Positions 45,118 through 56,284 of a stretch of 64,000 bases of DNA are shown one piece after another. Both the position numbers and the translations under genes were made by a program. The stretch's first letter is position 1. The number at the start of each line of letters is the position of its first letter. The stretch spans positions 124,001 through 188,000 of the forward strand of contig NZ_JAATNW010000001.1 in assembly GCF_012911815.1 (NCBI RefSeq), in the 5' to 3' direction. Under the pieces are notes generated by a model that was given only the letters and a program-made list of their open reading frames with translations, did not search any database and had not been told where the DNA came from. The stretch comes from Alteromonas ponticola (GTDB lineage: Bacteria; Pseudomonadota; Gammaproteobacteria; Enterobacterales; Alteromonadaceae).

Positions 45118-46656
45118 TTATACATCCAGTAAAAGACGTGCTGGATCTTCCAACATTTCTTTTACGGTTACCAGAAACCCTACTGACTCTTTGCCATCTA
45201 TGATGCGATGATCATAAGAAAGTGCTAAATACATCATAGGTAGAATTTCTACTTTACCATTCACTGCCATAGGACGATCCTGGATCTTATGCATACCCAG
45301 GATGGCGCTCTGTGGAGGGTTGATAATTGGTGTCGACATTAATGAGCCAAATACACCGCCGTTGGTGATGGTAAAGTTGCCGCCTTGTAATTCAGCCATT
45401 GACAACTTACCGTCACGCCCTTTCAGCGCCAGCTCTTTAATGCCTTTTTCGATACCTGCCATGCCTAATGAATCAGTGTCTTTCAACACTGGCGTGACCA
45501 AGCCGCGAGGCGTCGACACTGCAATGGAGATATCAAAATAATTGTGATAGCAAATATCATCGCCATCTATCGAAGCATTCACTTCCGGGAATCGTTTGAG
45601 CGCCTCTGTTACTGCTTTCACATAGAACGACATAAAGCCTAAACGAATACCGTGACGCTTTTCAAAGCTGTCCTGATATTGCTTACGCATGTCCATAATA
45701 GGCTTCATGTTAACTTCATTGAATGTAGTTAACATCGCAGTTGAGTTTTTCGCTTCTAACAAACGATTAGCAATCGTTTTGCGTAACCGTGTCATCGGTA
45801 CACGTTTCTCAGTTCTTTCCCCGGTAGGAAGATTTGCCGTGGACGTGTCAGCCTGTGCAGGTGCTGATTTGTTATCACCTTTATCAGACTTAAGATGTTG
45901 CTCAACATCTTCTTTGGTGATGCGGCCGTTCTTTCCACTTCCTTTGATTTTGGCAGGATCAACACCTTTCTCAGCGAGCAGTCTTCTTACCGAAGGACTC
46001 AGTGCATCGTTATCATCATCGGCTGCCTCTTCATCATCGCTAGCGGTACTTTGTGTTGCGCTTTCACCTCCCGCGGCGCCAGATTTGAATTTGCCGATAA
46101 TTTCCTCAGCACCTACGGTGGTGCCTTCTTCAGCAAGAATTTCTGACACAACGCCATCTGCCGGCGCAACCACTTCAAGTACAACTTTGTCAGTTTCAAT
46201 ATCAACCAGATTCTGATCCCGACTTACCGACTCTCCCGGCTGCACGTGCCAGGTTGCAATGGTCGCATCGGCCACTGACTCTGGAAGTACCGGAACCTTG
46301 ATGTCCGACTCTTTTCCTTCGCTCTTAGCGGCAGGTTTTGACTCAGTTTTTCTCTCAGCCTTGTCACTGTCAGACTTAGTCGATGCGTCAGACTTACTGG
46401 AAGAAGAAGCGGATTTACCTTTTTCATCAAGTTTGGCAATAACTTGTTCACCAAGAACGGTTTCGCCCTCGTCATCAATGATTTCACTAATAACACCATC
46501 AGCAGGAGCAACTACTTCCAGCACAACTTTATCAGTTTCAATATCAACCAAATTCTGGTCACGTTTAACCGAATCACCAGCCTTTACGTGCCAGGTTGCA
46601 ATCGTGGCATCAGCAACTGACTCAGGTAGGACCGGAACTTTTATCTCTATTGTCAT
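45118..46656 (-). CDS. sucB: 2-oxoglutarate dehydrogenase E2 (dihydrolipoyl succinyltransferase), two lipoyl domains
   Basis: E2 core of the 2-oxoglutarate dehydrogenase complex. About 512 aa, some 100 more than E. coli SucB, because the lipoyl domain is doubled: residues about 4-75 and 121-192 are near-identical, both with [17 protein letters not shown] and the lipoylated lysine in [12 protein letters not shown] low-complexity Ser/Lys/Asp linker joins them. Then come the peripheral-subunit-binding domain ([21 protein letters not shown]) and the acyltransferase core ending in SYDHRIIDG with the catalytic histidine. Two adjacent ATGs exist; the second (46656) is better spaced from AAGGA. It starts 9 nt after sucA. 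Confidence 0.96.
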   Translation of the reverse strand: MTIEIKVPVLPESVADATIATWHVKAGDSVKRDQNLVDIETDKVVLEVVAPADGVISEIIDDEGETVLGEQVIAKLDEKGKSASSSSKSDASTKSDSDKAERKTESKPAAKSEGKESDIKVPVLPESVADATIATWHVQPGESVSRDQNLVDIETDKVVLEVVAPADGVVSEILAEEGTTVGAEEIIGKFKSGAAGGESATQSTASDDEEAADDDNDALSPSVRRLLAEKGVDPAKIKGSGKNGRITKEDVEQHLKSDKGDNKSAPAQADTSTANLPTGERTEKRVPMTRLRKTIANRLLEAKNSTAMLTTFNEVNMKPIMDMRKQYQDSFEKRHGIRLGFMSFYVKAVTEALKRFPEVNASIDGDDICYHNYFDISIAVSTPRGLVTPVLKDTDSLGMAGIEKGIKELALKGRDGKLSMAELQGGNFTITNGGVFGSLMSTPIINPPQSAILGMHKIQDRPMAVNGKVEILPMMYLALSYDHRIIDGKESVGFLVTVKEMLEDPARLLLDV

Positions 46657-46665
46657 CATTGTTCC

Positions 46666-49485
46666 TTATTTAATCGTAAGTGCGTCTTCAACCAGCGCTT
46701 TTTGTTGCTGATTGTGAACGGAAACATAACCCACTGCTGGCGATGCAGCAGCTTCACGGCCTGCGTATCTCAGGTGCGCTCCATCGGGAATGGCTTGCCA
46801 GAAATGATGCTGGCTGTTGTACCACGCCCCTTGGTTCTGCGGTTCTTCCTGACACCAGACCCAATCTTTAACATGGCTGTAATTGGCAACTACCTGAGCA
46901 CATTCTTCCTGTGGAAATGGATAGAGCTGTTCAAGGCGGATGATAGCCACGTCTGTTTGTTCGTTTTTGCGGCGTTGTTCAAGTAAATCGTAATAGACTT
47001 TACCTGAGCACATTACCACGCGTTTGACATCATCAGGGTTCAGATCATCAATTTCACCAATCACATTGTGGTAAACACCATCAGACAACTCTTCTAAAGT
47101 AGAGGTGGCAAGCGGATGACGTAACAATGATTTGGGTGACATGACAATCAACGGCTTACGCATAGGGCGCAGCACCTGACGACGTAACATATTAAATACC
47201 TGCGCAGGGTTTGATGGTATACAAACCTGCCAGTTGTGGTCAGCACAAAGCTGAAGAAAACGCTCGAGTCTGGCTGAGCTATGTTCAGGCCCCTGCCCTT
47301 CATAACCGTGCGGTAGCAGGACAGTAAGACCGCATAAACGCCCCCATTTCGCCTCACCTGAGCTTAAAAACTGATCGAATACAACCTGCGCACCGTTGGC
47401 AAAATCACCAAATTGGGCTTCCCAGATAGTTAAGCACCCAGGCTCTGCAGTAGCATAGCCATATTCAAATGCCATGACGGCTTCTTCGGACAACACAGAA
47501 TCATAAATGTCTATCTTGCCCTGTTTGTCATGGATATGCTGAAGCGGCATCAGGCATGAGCCATCTTTTTGATTGTGCAATACTGCATGACGATGGAAGA
47601 AGGTGCCCCGGCCTGAATCCTGCCCGGTAAATCGAATGGCATGTCCTGAATCGACAATTGTCGCGTACGCCAGATTTTCGGCCATACCCCAGTCCAGATT
47701 CTTCTCGCCTGCGACCATGGCCTTGCGGTCTTGATAAAGTTTATTGACCCGTGAGTGAAGCTTAAAATCATCCGGATAGGTTGTAATCGCCTGACCGAGT
47801 TCTTTTAATTTTTCAACACTAATGGCACTGTCATACTCAACGTCCCAGTCATGACCCAGATAAGGGCTCCAATCGACAGAATGCTCTGTCATCGGACGCC
47901 ATTCTTCTACCACGCAAGCGCCATGATCTAACGCCGCTCTGTACTCATCGGTTAAACGTTCAATTTCACGCTCTTCAACGCTGCCTTCAGCCGTTAGCTG
48001 TTCGGCATAAATCTGACGTGGTACAGGATGCTTTTTAATTTTCTGATACATCAGCGGCTGGGTTGCATTAGGCTCGTCTGACTCGTTGTGCCCATGTCGG
48101 CGGTAACAGACTAAATCAATGACCACATCACACTTAAATTTATTGCGGTAAGCTAGTGCAAGTTTGGTAACGAACAAGACCGCCTCTGGATCGTCCGAAT
48201 TAACGTGGAAAATAGGTGCCTGCACCATTTTCGCGATATCGGTACAATACTGTGTTGAACGCGTATCTTCGGTTTTAGAGGTGGTGAAACCCACCTGGTT
48301 ATTAATAACGATTCTAACTGTGCCACCCACGGCAAAACCGCGTGTTTGTGACATATTGAAGGTTTCTTGTACCACACCTTGCCCAGCGATCGCTGAATCA
48401 CCATGAATCGTGATAGGCAAAACCGCGCTGCTGTCATTTTTGCGACGTTCCATACGCGCGCGTACCGACCCCATCACCACCGGATTAACAATCTCAAGAT
48501 GGGAAGGGTTGAATGCTAGTGCCAGATGCACATTACCGCCCGGAGTGGCAAAGTCAGATGAAAAGCCTGCATGGTACTTCACATCTCCGGCACCAAGTGA
48601 CTCGTCATGCTTACCCGAGAATTCGTCAAAAAGTACCGAAGGATTTTTACCTAATACGTTAACCAGGACATTTAATCGTCCGCGGTGAGCCATACCCACA
48701 ACCACTTCTTTGGTTCCAGTGGTGCCGGCTTCTGAAATAAGCCCCTTCAGCATGGGGATCAGGGCATCGCCTCCTTCAAGCGAAAAGCGTTTGGCGCCCG
48801 GAAACTTGGAATTGAGGTACTTTTCCATGCCATCCGCGGCAATCAGCCCTTTCAAAATTTGACGCTTCTCATCTTTACTGATTTCGGGTTTTGCCTGAAC
48901 GGATTCTAACTGCTGCTGAATCCAGCGTTTCTGTTCAGTGTCAGTGATGTGCATATATTCTGCACCAATACTGCCGCAATAGGTCCGGTTAAGCGATTTA
49001 AATAAATCACCCAACGACATATTTTCTTGTCCTACTGCGTACGAGCCGACATTGAATACCGTATCAAAATCACTTTCACTCAATGAATGATGAGATAATT
49101 CCAGGTCACGCACCCGCTCTTGTTGCCATAACCCTAATGGGTCAAGGTTGGCATGCTGGTGCCCGCGAAAACGATATGCGTTAATTAATTGCAGTACTTT
49201 AACTTGTTTTTCATCCGAACCACTGGAGGATGTGGCTGGAGCACTGCTTATGCGCGCAACTGGTCCTAACGCAGCCAGTTTTCTGAACTGGTCACGAATA
49301 GTAGTATGATTATCTTCCAGTTGAGTGCCTTCAACTTTTGGCAGACTATCGAATACCTGACGCCACGCCTCATCGACGCTTTGCGGATCTTCAAGGTAAG
49401 CCTCGTATAACTCTTCTACATAAGGTGCGTTAGCCCCTGCCATGTGTGAAGAATCCAACCACGCTTTCATCACGCTGTCTTGCAT
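46666..49485 (-). CDS. sucA: 2-oxoglutarate dehydrogenase E1
   Basis: Thiamine-diphosphate-dependent E1 subunit (939 aa, family length about 935). It starts MQDSVMKAWLDSSHMAGAN as in E. coli SucA. ThDP and magnesium binding is seen in VNSDDPEAVLFVTKLA and the following VVIDLVCYRRHGHNE; GMAHRGRLNVLVNVLGK lies near 265 and FHRHAVLHNQ in the pyrimidine-binding half. It sits 158 nt after sdhB, with a terminator-like hairpin in the gap, so it may have its own promoter in addition to readthrough from sdhCDAB. Confidence 0.98.
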   Translation of the reverse strand: MQDSVMKAWLDSSHMAGANAPYVEELYEAYLEDPQSVDEAWRQVFDSLPKVEGTQLEDNHTTIRDQFRKLAALGPVARISSAPATSSSGSDEKQVKVLQLINAYRFRGHQHANLDPLGLWQQERVRDLELSHHSLSESDFDTVFNVGSYAVGQENMSLGDLFKSLNRTYCGSIGAEYMHITDTEQKRWIQQQLESVQAKPEISKDEKRQILKGLIAADGMEKYLNSKFPGAKRFSLEGGDALIPMLKGLISEAGTTGTKEVVVGMAHRGRLNVLVNVLGKNPSVLFDEFSGKHDESLGAGDVKYHAGFSSDFATPGGNVHLALAFNPSHLEIVNPVVMGSVRARMERRKNDSSAVLPITIHGDSAIAGQGVVQETFNMSQTRGFAVGGTVRIVINNQVGFTTSKTEDTRSTQYCTDIAKMVQAPIFHVNSDDPEAVLFVTKLALAYRNKFKCDVVIDLVCYRRHGHNESDEPNATQPLMYQKIKKHPVPRQIYAEQLTAEGSVEEREIERLTDEYRAALDHGACVVEEWRPMTEHSVDWSPYLGHDWDVEYDSAISVEKLKELGQAITTYPDDFKLHSRVNKLYQDRKAMVAGEKNLDWGMAENLAYATIVDSGHAIRFTGQDSGRGTFFHRHAVLHNQKDGSCLMPLQHIHDKQGKIDIYDSVLSEEAVMAFEYGYATAEPGCLTIWEAQFGDFANGAQVVFDQFLSSGEAKWGRLCGLTVLLPHGYEGQGPEHSSARLERFLQLCADHNWQVCIPSNPAQVFNMLRRQVLRPMRKPLIVMSPKSLLRHPLATSTLEELSDGVYHNVIGEIDDLNPDDVKRVVMCSGKVYYDLLEQRRKNEQTDVAIIRLEQLYPFPQEECAQVVANYSHVKDWVWCQEEPQNQGAWYNSQHHFWQAIPDGAHLRYAGREAAASPAVGYVSVHNQQQKALVEDALTIK

Positions 49486-49571
49486 TATTGTGCCTTGCTT
49501 CGTTAAAAACTAACTATTACGAGAAGTTCTAAGCGATTGTTTATTATTTAAACAACCCTAATCCCTTAAAT

Positions 49572-49602
49572 AAAAATAGCCATCCTGTCTGGATGGCCAT
49601 TT
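49572..49602 (-). terminator. Terminator or attenuator after sdhB
   Basis: Minus-strand stem built on GCCATCC/GGATGGC with a 5-nt loop followed by TATTTTTATTT, 42 nt past the sdhB stop and before sucA. Confidence 0.78.
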
Positions 49603-49643
49603 AGAGCATTACTACTATCAACACAAATGTTGAAAATGCCTTA

Positions 49644-50354
49644 CTAAACAGCCCGCTGTAAAAGCATCGACTTAATCTGGCCGATAGCTTTTGTCGGGTT
49701 CAGTCCTTTCGGACAAACACTTACGCAATTCATGATGCCATGACAGCGAAATACGCTAAAGGCATCGTCGAGATCATTTAAACGTTCCTCGGTAGCCGTA
49801 TCACGACTATCGATTAAGAAACGATATGCGTGCAACAACCCTGCCGGTCCAATAAATTTATCTGGATTCCACCAGAAAGATGGACACGATGTCGAACAAC
49901 ATGCGCATAGTATACATTCGTATAAACCATCAAGCTTAGCACGCTCCTCCGGAGACTGCAGATGCTCTCTGGCAGGAGGCTGTTTACTGTCGTTGATCAG
50001 AAACGGCTTTACTTTCTCATATTGTGTATAGAATTGCGTCATGTCAATGACCAGATCCCGCACAACAGGCAAGCCTGGTAACGGGCGAATGGTGATTTTA
50101 CCCTTGCCTAGAGCAGATAACGGGGTAATACACGCTAAACCATTTTTACCATTCATATTGATGCCATCAGACCCGCAAACCCCTTCACGGCATGAGCGTC
50201 TGAAAGACAAAGTTGGATCTTGCTCTTTTAGTGCCAGAAGAGCGTCGAGCACCATCATGTCTTGCCCTTCATCAACTTCAAGCGTGTAATCCTGCATGTG
50301 CGGTTTAGCATCTACATCAGGATTGTAACGATATATAGAAAACGATAATTTCAT
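49644..50354 (-). CDS. sdhB: Succinate dehydrogenase iron-sulfur subunit
   Basis: Iron-sulfur subunit of complex II carrying electrons from FAD to quinone. All three cluster motifs are intact: CREGVCGSDG and the later C for [2Fe-2S], CILCACCSTSCP for [4Fe-4S], and CHGIMNCVSVCPKGLNP for [3Fe-4S]. I choose ATG 50354 (236 aa, opening MKLSFSIYRYNPD like E. coli) over the GTG nine nt upstream because GGGGTG sits at the right distance. It follows sdhA by 15 nt. Confidence 0.97.
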   Translation of the reverse strand: MKLSFSIYRYNPDVDAKPHMQDYTLEVDEGQDMMVLDALLALKEQDPTLSFRRSCREGVCGSDGINMNGKNGLACITPLSALGKGKITIRPLPGLPVVRDLVIDMTQFYTQYEKVKPFLINDSKQPPAREHLQSPEERAKLDGLYECILCACCSTSCPSFWWNPDKFIGPAGLLHAYRFLIDSRDTATEERLNDLDDAFSVFRCHGIMNCVSVCPKGLNPTKAIGQIKSMLLQRAV

Positions 50355-50369
50355 GCTACTCACCCCTAT

Positions 50370-52142
50370 TTAATATGAACGCACTTTTGGCGGAAACGCT
50401 TCCCGCAATTTTGGCGACATATTGACTTCACGCTTGAGCATAGATTCATTCTGTGGACGATAAATACTGTGACATAACCAGTTATCATCATCACGATCAG
50501 GGAAATCGAATCGGCTATGCGCTCCGCGGCTTTCTGTACGGAAATTAGCCGCAACCGCAGTACAATACGCAGTTTCCATTAAGTTATCCAACTCTAAGCA
50601 CTCGATACGTTGAGTATTAAAATCAGCGCTCTTGTCATCTAATCGTGCATGCTGCAGGCGTTCGCGTATCTCTCTAAGCTGCTCCAGACCTTCAGCCATC
50701 GCGTCGCCTTCACGGAACACAGAGAAATTAAGCTGCATACATTCTTGCATATCTTTCTTAATCTGAACCGGGTCTTCCCCTTTGCCTTTTTCAGAGTTTT
50801 CCCAGCGGTTAAAGCGAACCATGGCTGCATCTACATCTGATTCGGACGCATCACGGCTGGCACTCATTTGACTGAGGGTCTCACCTAGATGCATACCAGT
50901 TGCCCGGCCAAATACAACCAGGTCAAGTAACGAGTTTCCACCCAAACGGTTGGCGCCGTGTACCGATACACAGGCAATTTCGCCACAGGCAAACAGCCCA
51001 TTAACGACCTTTTCCTGCCCGCTTTCATCGATAGTCAGCGCCTGACCATGAACGTTTGTCGGAATACCGCCCATCATATAGTGACAGGTAGGAATAACCG
51101 GAATAGGCTCTTTGACTGGATCCACGTGCGCGAAGGTACGAGATAGTTCGAGGATACCCGGTAAACGCGATTCCAATACATCTTTACCCAGATGGTCTAG
51201 CTTAAGCTTGATATGAGTTCCCCATGGGCCTTCACACCCACGCCCTTCTCTGATCTCAGTCATCATTGAGCGTGCAACCACGTCACGACCAGCCAGGTCT
51301 TTCGCGTTAGGTGCATAACGCTCCATAAAGCGTTCGCCATCTTTATTTAATAGATAACCACCTTCTCCGCGACAGCCTTCAGTAACTAAGGTGCCCGCAC
51401 CGGCAATACCCGTTGGGTGGAATTGCCACATTTCCATGTCTTGCATAGAAACACCCGCGCGAATTGCCATGCCAACACCATCACCGGTGTTAATATGGGC
51501 ATTGGTAGTTGATGCGTAAATACGTCCAGCGCCCCCCGTTGCCAATACAACAGCGCGCGATTTAAAGTAAACTACTTCACCGGTTTCGATATCAATAGCC
51601 GTACAGCCAACAACATCACCATCCTGGTTTTTAACTAAATCTAAGGCATACCACTCACTGAACACTTTTGTTTTATTTTTAACATTTTGTTGGTACAACA
51701 AGTGCAGTAATGCATGGCCAGTTCGGTCAGCGGCTGCAGCGGTACGCGCGGCTTGTTCACCGCCGAAATTCTTCGATTGACCACCGAAAGGACGCTGATA
51801 AACCTTACCATTTTCAAATCGAGAAAAGGGCAATCCCATATTTTCCATTTCGATGATAGCTTCAGGGCCGTTTTTACACATGTATTCGATAGCATCCTGA
51901 TCACCAATGTAATCAGAACCTTTTACCGTGTCATACATATGCCATTCCCAGTTATCTTCGTGGGAATTACCGAGGGCTACAGTGATCCCCCCCTGGGCGG
52001 ATACAGTGTGCGAACGAGTTGGAAACACCTTTGATAAAAGTGCACAGGACTTGCCTGATTGTGAAATCTGTAAAGCGGCACGCATACCAGCGCCGCCAGC
52101 ACCAATTACCACGGCGTCAAACTCATGTACAGGTAACTTCAT
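50370..52142 (-). CDS. sdhA: Succinate dehydrogenase flavoprotein subunit
   Basis: Catalytic flavoprotein of complex II, oxidising succinate to fumarate on the cytoplasmic face. From ATG 52142 it has 590 aa opening [19 protein letters not shown], with the FAD motif at 12-17. The covalent FAD histidine is in [10 protein letters not shown], substrate-binding HPTGIAGAG and the active-site arginine region of RGEGGYLLN follow. The longer frame to 52163 runs into sdhD and is not needed. It begins 1 nt after the sdhD stop. Confidence 0.98.
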   Translation of the reverse strand: MKLPVHEFDAVVIGAGGAGMRAALQISQSGKSCALLSKVFPTRSHTVSAQGGITVALGNSHEDNWEWHMYDTVKGSDYIGDQDAIEYMCKNGPEAIIEMENMGLPFSRFENGKVYQRPFGGQSKNFGGEQAARTAAAADRTGHALLHLLYQQNVKNKTKVFSEWYALDLVKNQDGDVVGCTAIDIETGEVVYFKSRAVVLATGGAGRIYASTTNAHINTGDGVGMAIRAGVSMQDMEMWQFHPTGIAGAGTLVTEGCRGEGGYLLNKDGERFMERYAPNAKDLAGRDVVARSMMTEIREGRGCEGPWGTHIKLKLDHLGKDVLESRLPGILELSRTFAHVDPVKEPIPVIPTCHYMMGGIPTNVHGQALTIDESGQEKVVNGLFACGEIACVSVHGANRLGGNSLLDLVVFGRATGMHLGETLSQMSASRDASESDVDAAMVRFNRWENSEKGKGEDPVQIKKDMQECMQLNFSVFREGDAMAEGLEQLREIRERLQHARLDDKSADFNTQRIECLELDNLMETAYCTAVAANFRTESRGAHSRFDFPDRDDDNWLCHSIYRPQNESMLKREVNMSPKLREAFPPKVRSY

Positions 52143-52143
52143 T

Positions 52144-52491
52144 TTAGACTCCCCACAGAACAATTAAACCGACTACCACATAAGCAAAAGCAATAATGTT
52201 GAGCACATACTGCAGCGCGGCGCGCAAAAAAGGCGCCTTCACGTAGTCAGTTAACACTTGCCATAAACCAATACGTGTGTGGGTCATGATGGCTACCAGC
52301 GTGATCAGTGTAAAAGCTTTCATCGCGATGGATGAAAACAGTTCTTGCCAAACGGCATAAGTGATATTTTCAGTGGCGATAAAAAACCAGCCGATGAAAA
52401 TAACATATGCGGCAATAAATGCCGCACTTGCACGAAGTGATACAAAATCTTGTACCCCATTGCGCTTAATACTTGCTTTATTCGTTACCAT
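52144..52491 (-). CDS. sdhD: Succinate dehydrogenase membrane anchor subunit D
   Basis: Small membrane subunit (115 aa from ATG 52491) that with SdhC holds haem b and the quinone site. It has three hydrophobic spans (about 20-40, 57-77, 90-112) and the family sequence [17 protein letters not shown] near the N-terminus. [17 protein letters not shown] carries the conserved His and Tyr region (haem ligand and quinone-site residues in E. coli). It overlaps the end of sdhC by 7 nt. The upstream frame extension to 52527 lies within sdhC and is unlikely. Confidence 0.95.
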   Translation of the reverse strand: MVTNKASIKRNGVQDFVSLRASAAFIAAYVIFIGWFFIATENITYAVWQELFSSIAMKAFTLITLVAIMTHTRIGLWQVLTDYVKAPFLRAALQYVLNIIAFAYVVVGLIVLWGV

Positions 52492-52859
52492 ACTGCAATC
52501 CCCCAAACAACGGTCAGAATAATCCAAAGTGCAATGATAATTTTGGCGCTAAGATTGCCTGATTGAATTTCTTCCCAATACCCCGCTTCCATCACCACAT
52601 GGCGGATACCGCCAAGCAGGTGGTAAGTCAATGCTGATAGCGTGCCTATGGCTATCAGTTTACCCCAAATGCCGGTAAGCGCTGTCTGGACGTCTGCAAA
52701 ACCTTCAGGAGACGATAGCGACACTGCCCATGCACCGATTACGAATAATAGTGCAAAGAACATAGCGACACCGGTAATACGATGGAGAATTGACGAAATA
52801 GCAGCAGGAGGAAATTTAATGGTAGAAAGATCTAAATTTACTGGTCTTTGCTTTTTCAC
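52485..52859 (-). CDS. sdhC: Succinate dehydrogenase cytochrome b556 subunit
   Basis: Membrane haem subunit, 124 aa, three hydrophobic spans. The opening RPVNLDLSTIKFPPAAISSILHR carries the conserved SILHR motif, and YHLLGGIRHVVMEAG contains the haem-ligand histidine. First gene of sdhCDAB-sucABCD, divergent from gltA over a 608-nt region. Overlaps sdhD by 7 nt. Confidence 0.96.
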   Translation of the reverse strand: MKKQRPVNLDLSTIKFPPAAISSILHRITGVAMFFALLFVIGAWAVSLSSPEGFADVQTALTGIWGKLIAIGTLSALTYHLLGGIRHVVMEAGYWEEIQSGNLSAKIIIALWIILTVVWGIAVW

Positions 52860-53467
52860 AATTTATGCCTGTTTGATCCGTAGGGACAATGAACCACCCA
52901 ATATTAAAAGTGTCCTGATAGAGTGATTCGGTTTTTATCTGTTAAGTCTTTCATCCACTGAAATGTTAACAATTTGTAAACCTGTTTTTACTTTATTTAC
53001 AGTTACTCGCGTAGAGTCACTGCCACACACGGAGTATATCCAGCAGCCAGTATAATTACAATTTTTTGTGCCATATTAAGGCGTTACTCTGGTAACAGGG
53101 GTTCAAAAAATAGACAGTGTCTAAAATGTCGGCAAAACTGCGCGCGATTGGTCAGTTTGTAAACACCACAACAGTTTATCTGGCCATCCGATAGAATTTA
53201 AAAAGTTGAGGTCATACGCTGAAAATTAACGCATTAAAGATTTTTTAATCTGGCTTTGAACGAAAACGCTTGCCAAACGAATAAACTAAAATCAACTCAA
53301 ATGTTTTTAGCGTATTTTTGATATAGATGTAGAATATTAATTGTGCATATCTGCATTTAAATTGACTTATCGGTACATAATAAAGTAAATATACGCCACT
53401 TTTTTCAAAGAAGCGGACATTTTCGTGCCGTTTCGATGCAAACAGAACTATTCTGAGGAGAGCTTTT
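52860..53467. promoter_or_regulatory. Divergent sdhC-gltA promoter region
   Basis: 608 nt without a gene, AT-rich near gltA. Repeated TGTTAAC/TGTAAAC-type elements occur (52964-52981 TGTTAACAATTTGTAAAC, and TTTGTAAACACC near 53157). The first pair has two half-elements 11 nt apart, compatible with an ArcA-type direct repeat, but this is a weak match. The region probably holds promoters and leaders for both TCA transcripts. Confidence 0.45.
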
Positions 53468-54748
53468 ATGGCAGATCAGAAAGCCATTCTTACGGTGAAC
53501 GGTAAAGAAATTGAGTTACCGATTCACTCTGGTACTGAGGGACAGGACGTAATTGATATACGTTCTCTGGGAGCGAATGGCTATTTTACTTTCGACCCTG
53601 GCTTTATGGCCACCGCTTCGTGTGAGTCAGCAATAACCTATATCGATGGTGGCGCGGGTGTACTTTTACATCGCGGTTATCCAATCGAAGAGTTAGCCCG
53701 GGACGCAGATTATCTGGAAGTCTGTCATATGTTGCTGCATGGTGAAGCACCAACAGCAGACGAGTACGAAGAGTTTAAAAATACGATTACTCGCCACACC
53801 ATGGTGCATGAACAAATTAACATGTTCTTCCATGGCTTTAGAAACGACGCGCATCCGATGGCCATGCTGTGTGGAACTGTAGGTGCTATGTCATCTTTTT
53901 ATCACAGTGATCTGGATGTCTCTGAGCCTGAAGAGCGCGTACGCAGCGCGCACCGCCTGATTGCGAAGATGCCAACGCTTGTGGCCATGTGTTACAAATA
54001 CAATGTAGGCCAGCCTTTCGTTTACCCCAGAAACGATTTAAGTTACGCAGCGAATTTCTTGAACATGATGTTCTCGGTTCCGGCAGAAGAATTTTCTGTC
54101 AGCCCTGCAGTTGAAAGAGCCATGGATAGAATCTTTACTTTGCACGCGGATCACGAGCAAAATGCATCAACGTCAACAGTACGCTTAGCGGGTTCTTCCG
54201 GAGCGAATCCATATGCGTGTATCGCTGCGGGTGTAGCCTCGTTATGGGGCCCTGCACACGGTGGTGCTAACGAAGCGTGTTTGAATATGCTTGAAGAAAT
54301 CGGCAGTGTCGATCGCATACCTGAATTTATCGAAAGGGCCAAAGACAAGAACGATCCGTTCCGTCTGATGGGCTTTGGACACCGTGTTTATAAAAATCAT
54401 GATCCGCGGGCAACGGTGATGCGTGAAAGCTGCCACGAAGTGCTGGATGAGCTAAAAATTGAAGATCCGTTGCTGGATGTGGCAATGGAGCTTGAACGTA
54501 TTGCGCTGAACGACGCCTATTTCAAAGAAAAGAAACTCTTCCCAAATGTTGATTTCTATTCTGGTATCGTTTTAAAAGCTATCGGCATCCCAACCAACAT
54601 GTTTACGTGTATCTTTGCACTGTCAAGAACAGTAGGCTGGATTTCACACTGGCATGAAATGATGAGCGATCCTAAGCAAAAGATCGGTCGTCCACGCCAA
54701 CTTTACACCGGTGAAAACCAACGTAAATTTGCGCCGATTAAAAAGTAA
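53468..54748 (+). CDS. gltA: Citrate synthase (type II, hexameric)
   Basis: Condenses oxaloacetate and acetyl-CoA to citrate. The 426-aa length and the N-terminal beta domain ([19 protein letters not shown]) mark the NADH-sensitive Gram-negative type. Catalytic residues are the histidine in [12 protein letters not shown], the histidine in [13 protein letters not shown] and the aspartate in [15 protein letters not shown] 53468 follows GAGGAGAG. It is a single gene ending at a strong bidirectional terminator and divergent from sdhC. Confidence 0.98.
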   Translation: MADQKAILTVNGKEIELPIHSGTEGQDVIDIRSLGANGYFTFDPGFMATASCESAITYIDGGAGVLLHRGYPIEELARDADYLEVCHMLLHGEAPTADEYEEFKNTITRHTMVHEQINMFFHGFRNDAHPMAMLCGTVGAMSSFYHSDLDVSEPEERVRSAHRLIAKMPTLVAMCYKYNVGQPFVYPRNDLSYAANFLNMMFSVPAEEFSVSPAVERAMDRIFTLHADHEQNASTSTVRLAGSSGANPYACIAAGVASLWGPAHGGANEACLNMLEEIGSVDRIPEFIERAKDKNDPFRLMGFGHRVYKNHDPRATVMRESCHEVLDELKIEDPLLDVAMELERIALNDAYFKEKKLFPNVDFYSGIVLKAIGIPTNMFTCIFALSRTVGWISHWHEMMSDPKQKIGRPRQLYTGENQRKFAPIKK

Positions 54749-54764
54749 TTACGTAATTACGAAC

Positions 54765-54795
54765 AAAAATAGCGCCCTCGTGGCGCTATTTTTTT
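54765..54795. terminator. Bidirectional terminator between gltA and manB
   Basis: AAAAATAGCGCC / GGCGCTATTTTTTT stem with a 5-nt loop; T-run on the plus side and A-run on the left serve both convergent genes. Confidence 0.92.
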
Positions 54796-54813
54796 AACTT
54801 CTATAAAGCGTAT

Positions 54814-56274
54814 TTATTCGTCGCGGATAATTGCCAGCAATTCAGCTGTTTTTGCTTCCATCAAAGGGATGTCACCTCTTGATTCCACGTTTAAGCGGAT
54901 TACTGGCTCCGTATTGGATTTTCGCAAATTGAAGCGCCACGTACCAAATTCGAGCCCGATACCGTCGGTTTCGTCAATGGCTTCCGCTTCACTTTTATAG
55001 CGCTGAAGAACTCGTTCCAGTGCCGCATCTGCATCGTTAAGTTTGCTATTAATTTCACCTGACGAAGGATATGCTTTGATTCGTTCTGACACCATTTCAG
55101 CCAGTGACTGCCGCTTGGTGCACACCAGTTCAGCGACCAGTAACCATGGGATCATGCCCGAATCACAATAGGCAAAATCTCTGAAATAATGGTGAGCACT
55201 CATTTCACCACCGTACACTGCATCTTCTTTACGCATTCGTTCTTTAATGAATGCATGCCCGGTCTTGGATTTAACGGGTATCCCTTGCTTATCTGCAATA
55301 ATGGCTTCGGTGTTCCAGTACAAGCGGGGGTCAAAAATAATGGATGCGCCCTGCTCTTTCTCCAGAAACGCTTCTGCTAGCAAGCCAATAATATAGTATC
55401 CCTCAATAAATTGTCCCTCAGCATCGAAAAGAAAACAGCGATCAAAATCACCATCCCAGGCGATGCCGAAATCTGCATTGTGCTGAATGACTGCATTGGC
55501 TGTATCAGCCCTGTTTTCGGGCAGTAAAGGATTAGGTATACCGTTTGGAAAATTGCCATCTGGCTGATGATTTACTTTAATAAATTCTACCGGGATCTTG
55601 TTTTCCTTAAACGCTTTTTCAAAAGCATCCAGTGCCTTTCCGGCTGCGCCATTACCCGCATTGACCACCAGCTTCAGTGGCGTAAAGTGCGATAATTCTA
55701 CATACGATAAAATATGCGCGACATAATCATCCAGCACTGATTGCACATGAAATTTACCTGTTGCAGTTAATACATCGACTTTCACGTGAGCAATACCTGC
55801 AATGAACGCAGCACTATCGATTTGTTCACCAGCAGTAAAGTGTTGCAGACGTTGTTCGACTTCGGCGGTAGAATAAGTTTCTGCTTTATCTTTTATTGCA
55901 TGCAAGCCGGTGTCGCCGCTGATCGGTACAGATCCAGCTTTAACCATTTTCATGCCGTTGTAATCAATGGGATTATGACTGGCTGTAACTTCAATTCCGC
56001 CGTCAACTCTTAAATGGGAAGTGGCAAAATAAATTTCTTCGGTACCGGCCATACCAATATCAATCACCTTTGCGCCGCCATCGATCAGCCCCGCCGATAG
56101 TGCCAGTTTCAAAGGCGTCGATGTCTTGCGGATATCGCCACCGACCACTACCGATTTTGCCTGAAGCTCTTCAGCAAACGCCCGACCAATACGATACGCC
56201 ACCGCCTCGCTAAGCTGTGTATTCAACTCACCGCGTACATCATACGCTTTAAAACAGGTAATAGAATTGCTCAA
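54814..56274 (-). CDS. manB: Phosphomannomutase (CpsG/ManB type)
   Basis: Interconverts mannose-6-phosphate and mannose-1-phosphate for GDP-mannose supply. It matches E. coli CpsG along its length: [13 protein letters not shown] opening, phosphoserine S99 in VTASHNP, metal loop [10 protein letters not shown], sugar-binding [10 protein letters not shown] and the phosphate site [19 protein letters not shown] choose TTG 56274 (486 aa): AAGGAG precedes it by 6 nt and it lies 10 nt after manC. The ATG at 56301 would overlap manC by 17 nt and add nine atypical residues. It forms an operon with manC. Confidence 0.95.
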   Translation of the reverse strand: MSNSITCFKAYDVRGELNTQLSEAVAYRIGRAFAEELQAKSVVVGGDIRKTSTPLKLALSAGLIDGGAKVIDIGMAGTEEIYFATSHLRVDGGIEVTASHNPIDYNGMKMVKAGSVPISGDTGLHAIKDKAETYSTAEVEQRLQHFTAGEQIDSAAFIAGIAHVKVDVLTATGKFHVQSVLDDYVAHILSYVELSHFTPLKLVVNAGNGAAGKALDAFEKAFKENKIPVEFIKVNHQPDGNFPNGIPNPLLPENRADTANAVIQHNADFGIAWDGDFDRCFLFDAEGQFIEGYYIIGLLAEAFLEKEQGASIIFDPRLYWNTEAIIADKQGIPVKSKTGHAFIKERMRKEDAVYGGEMSAHHYFRDFAYCDSGMIPWLLVAELVCTKRQSLAEMVSERIKAYPSSGEINSKLNDADAALERVLQRYKSEAEAIDETDGIGLEFGTWRFNLRKSNTEPVIRLNVESRGDIPLMEAKTAELLAIIRDE

Positions 56275-56284
56275 AGATAACTCC

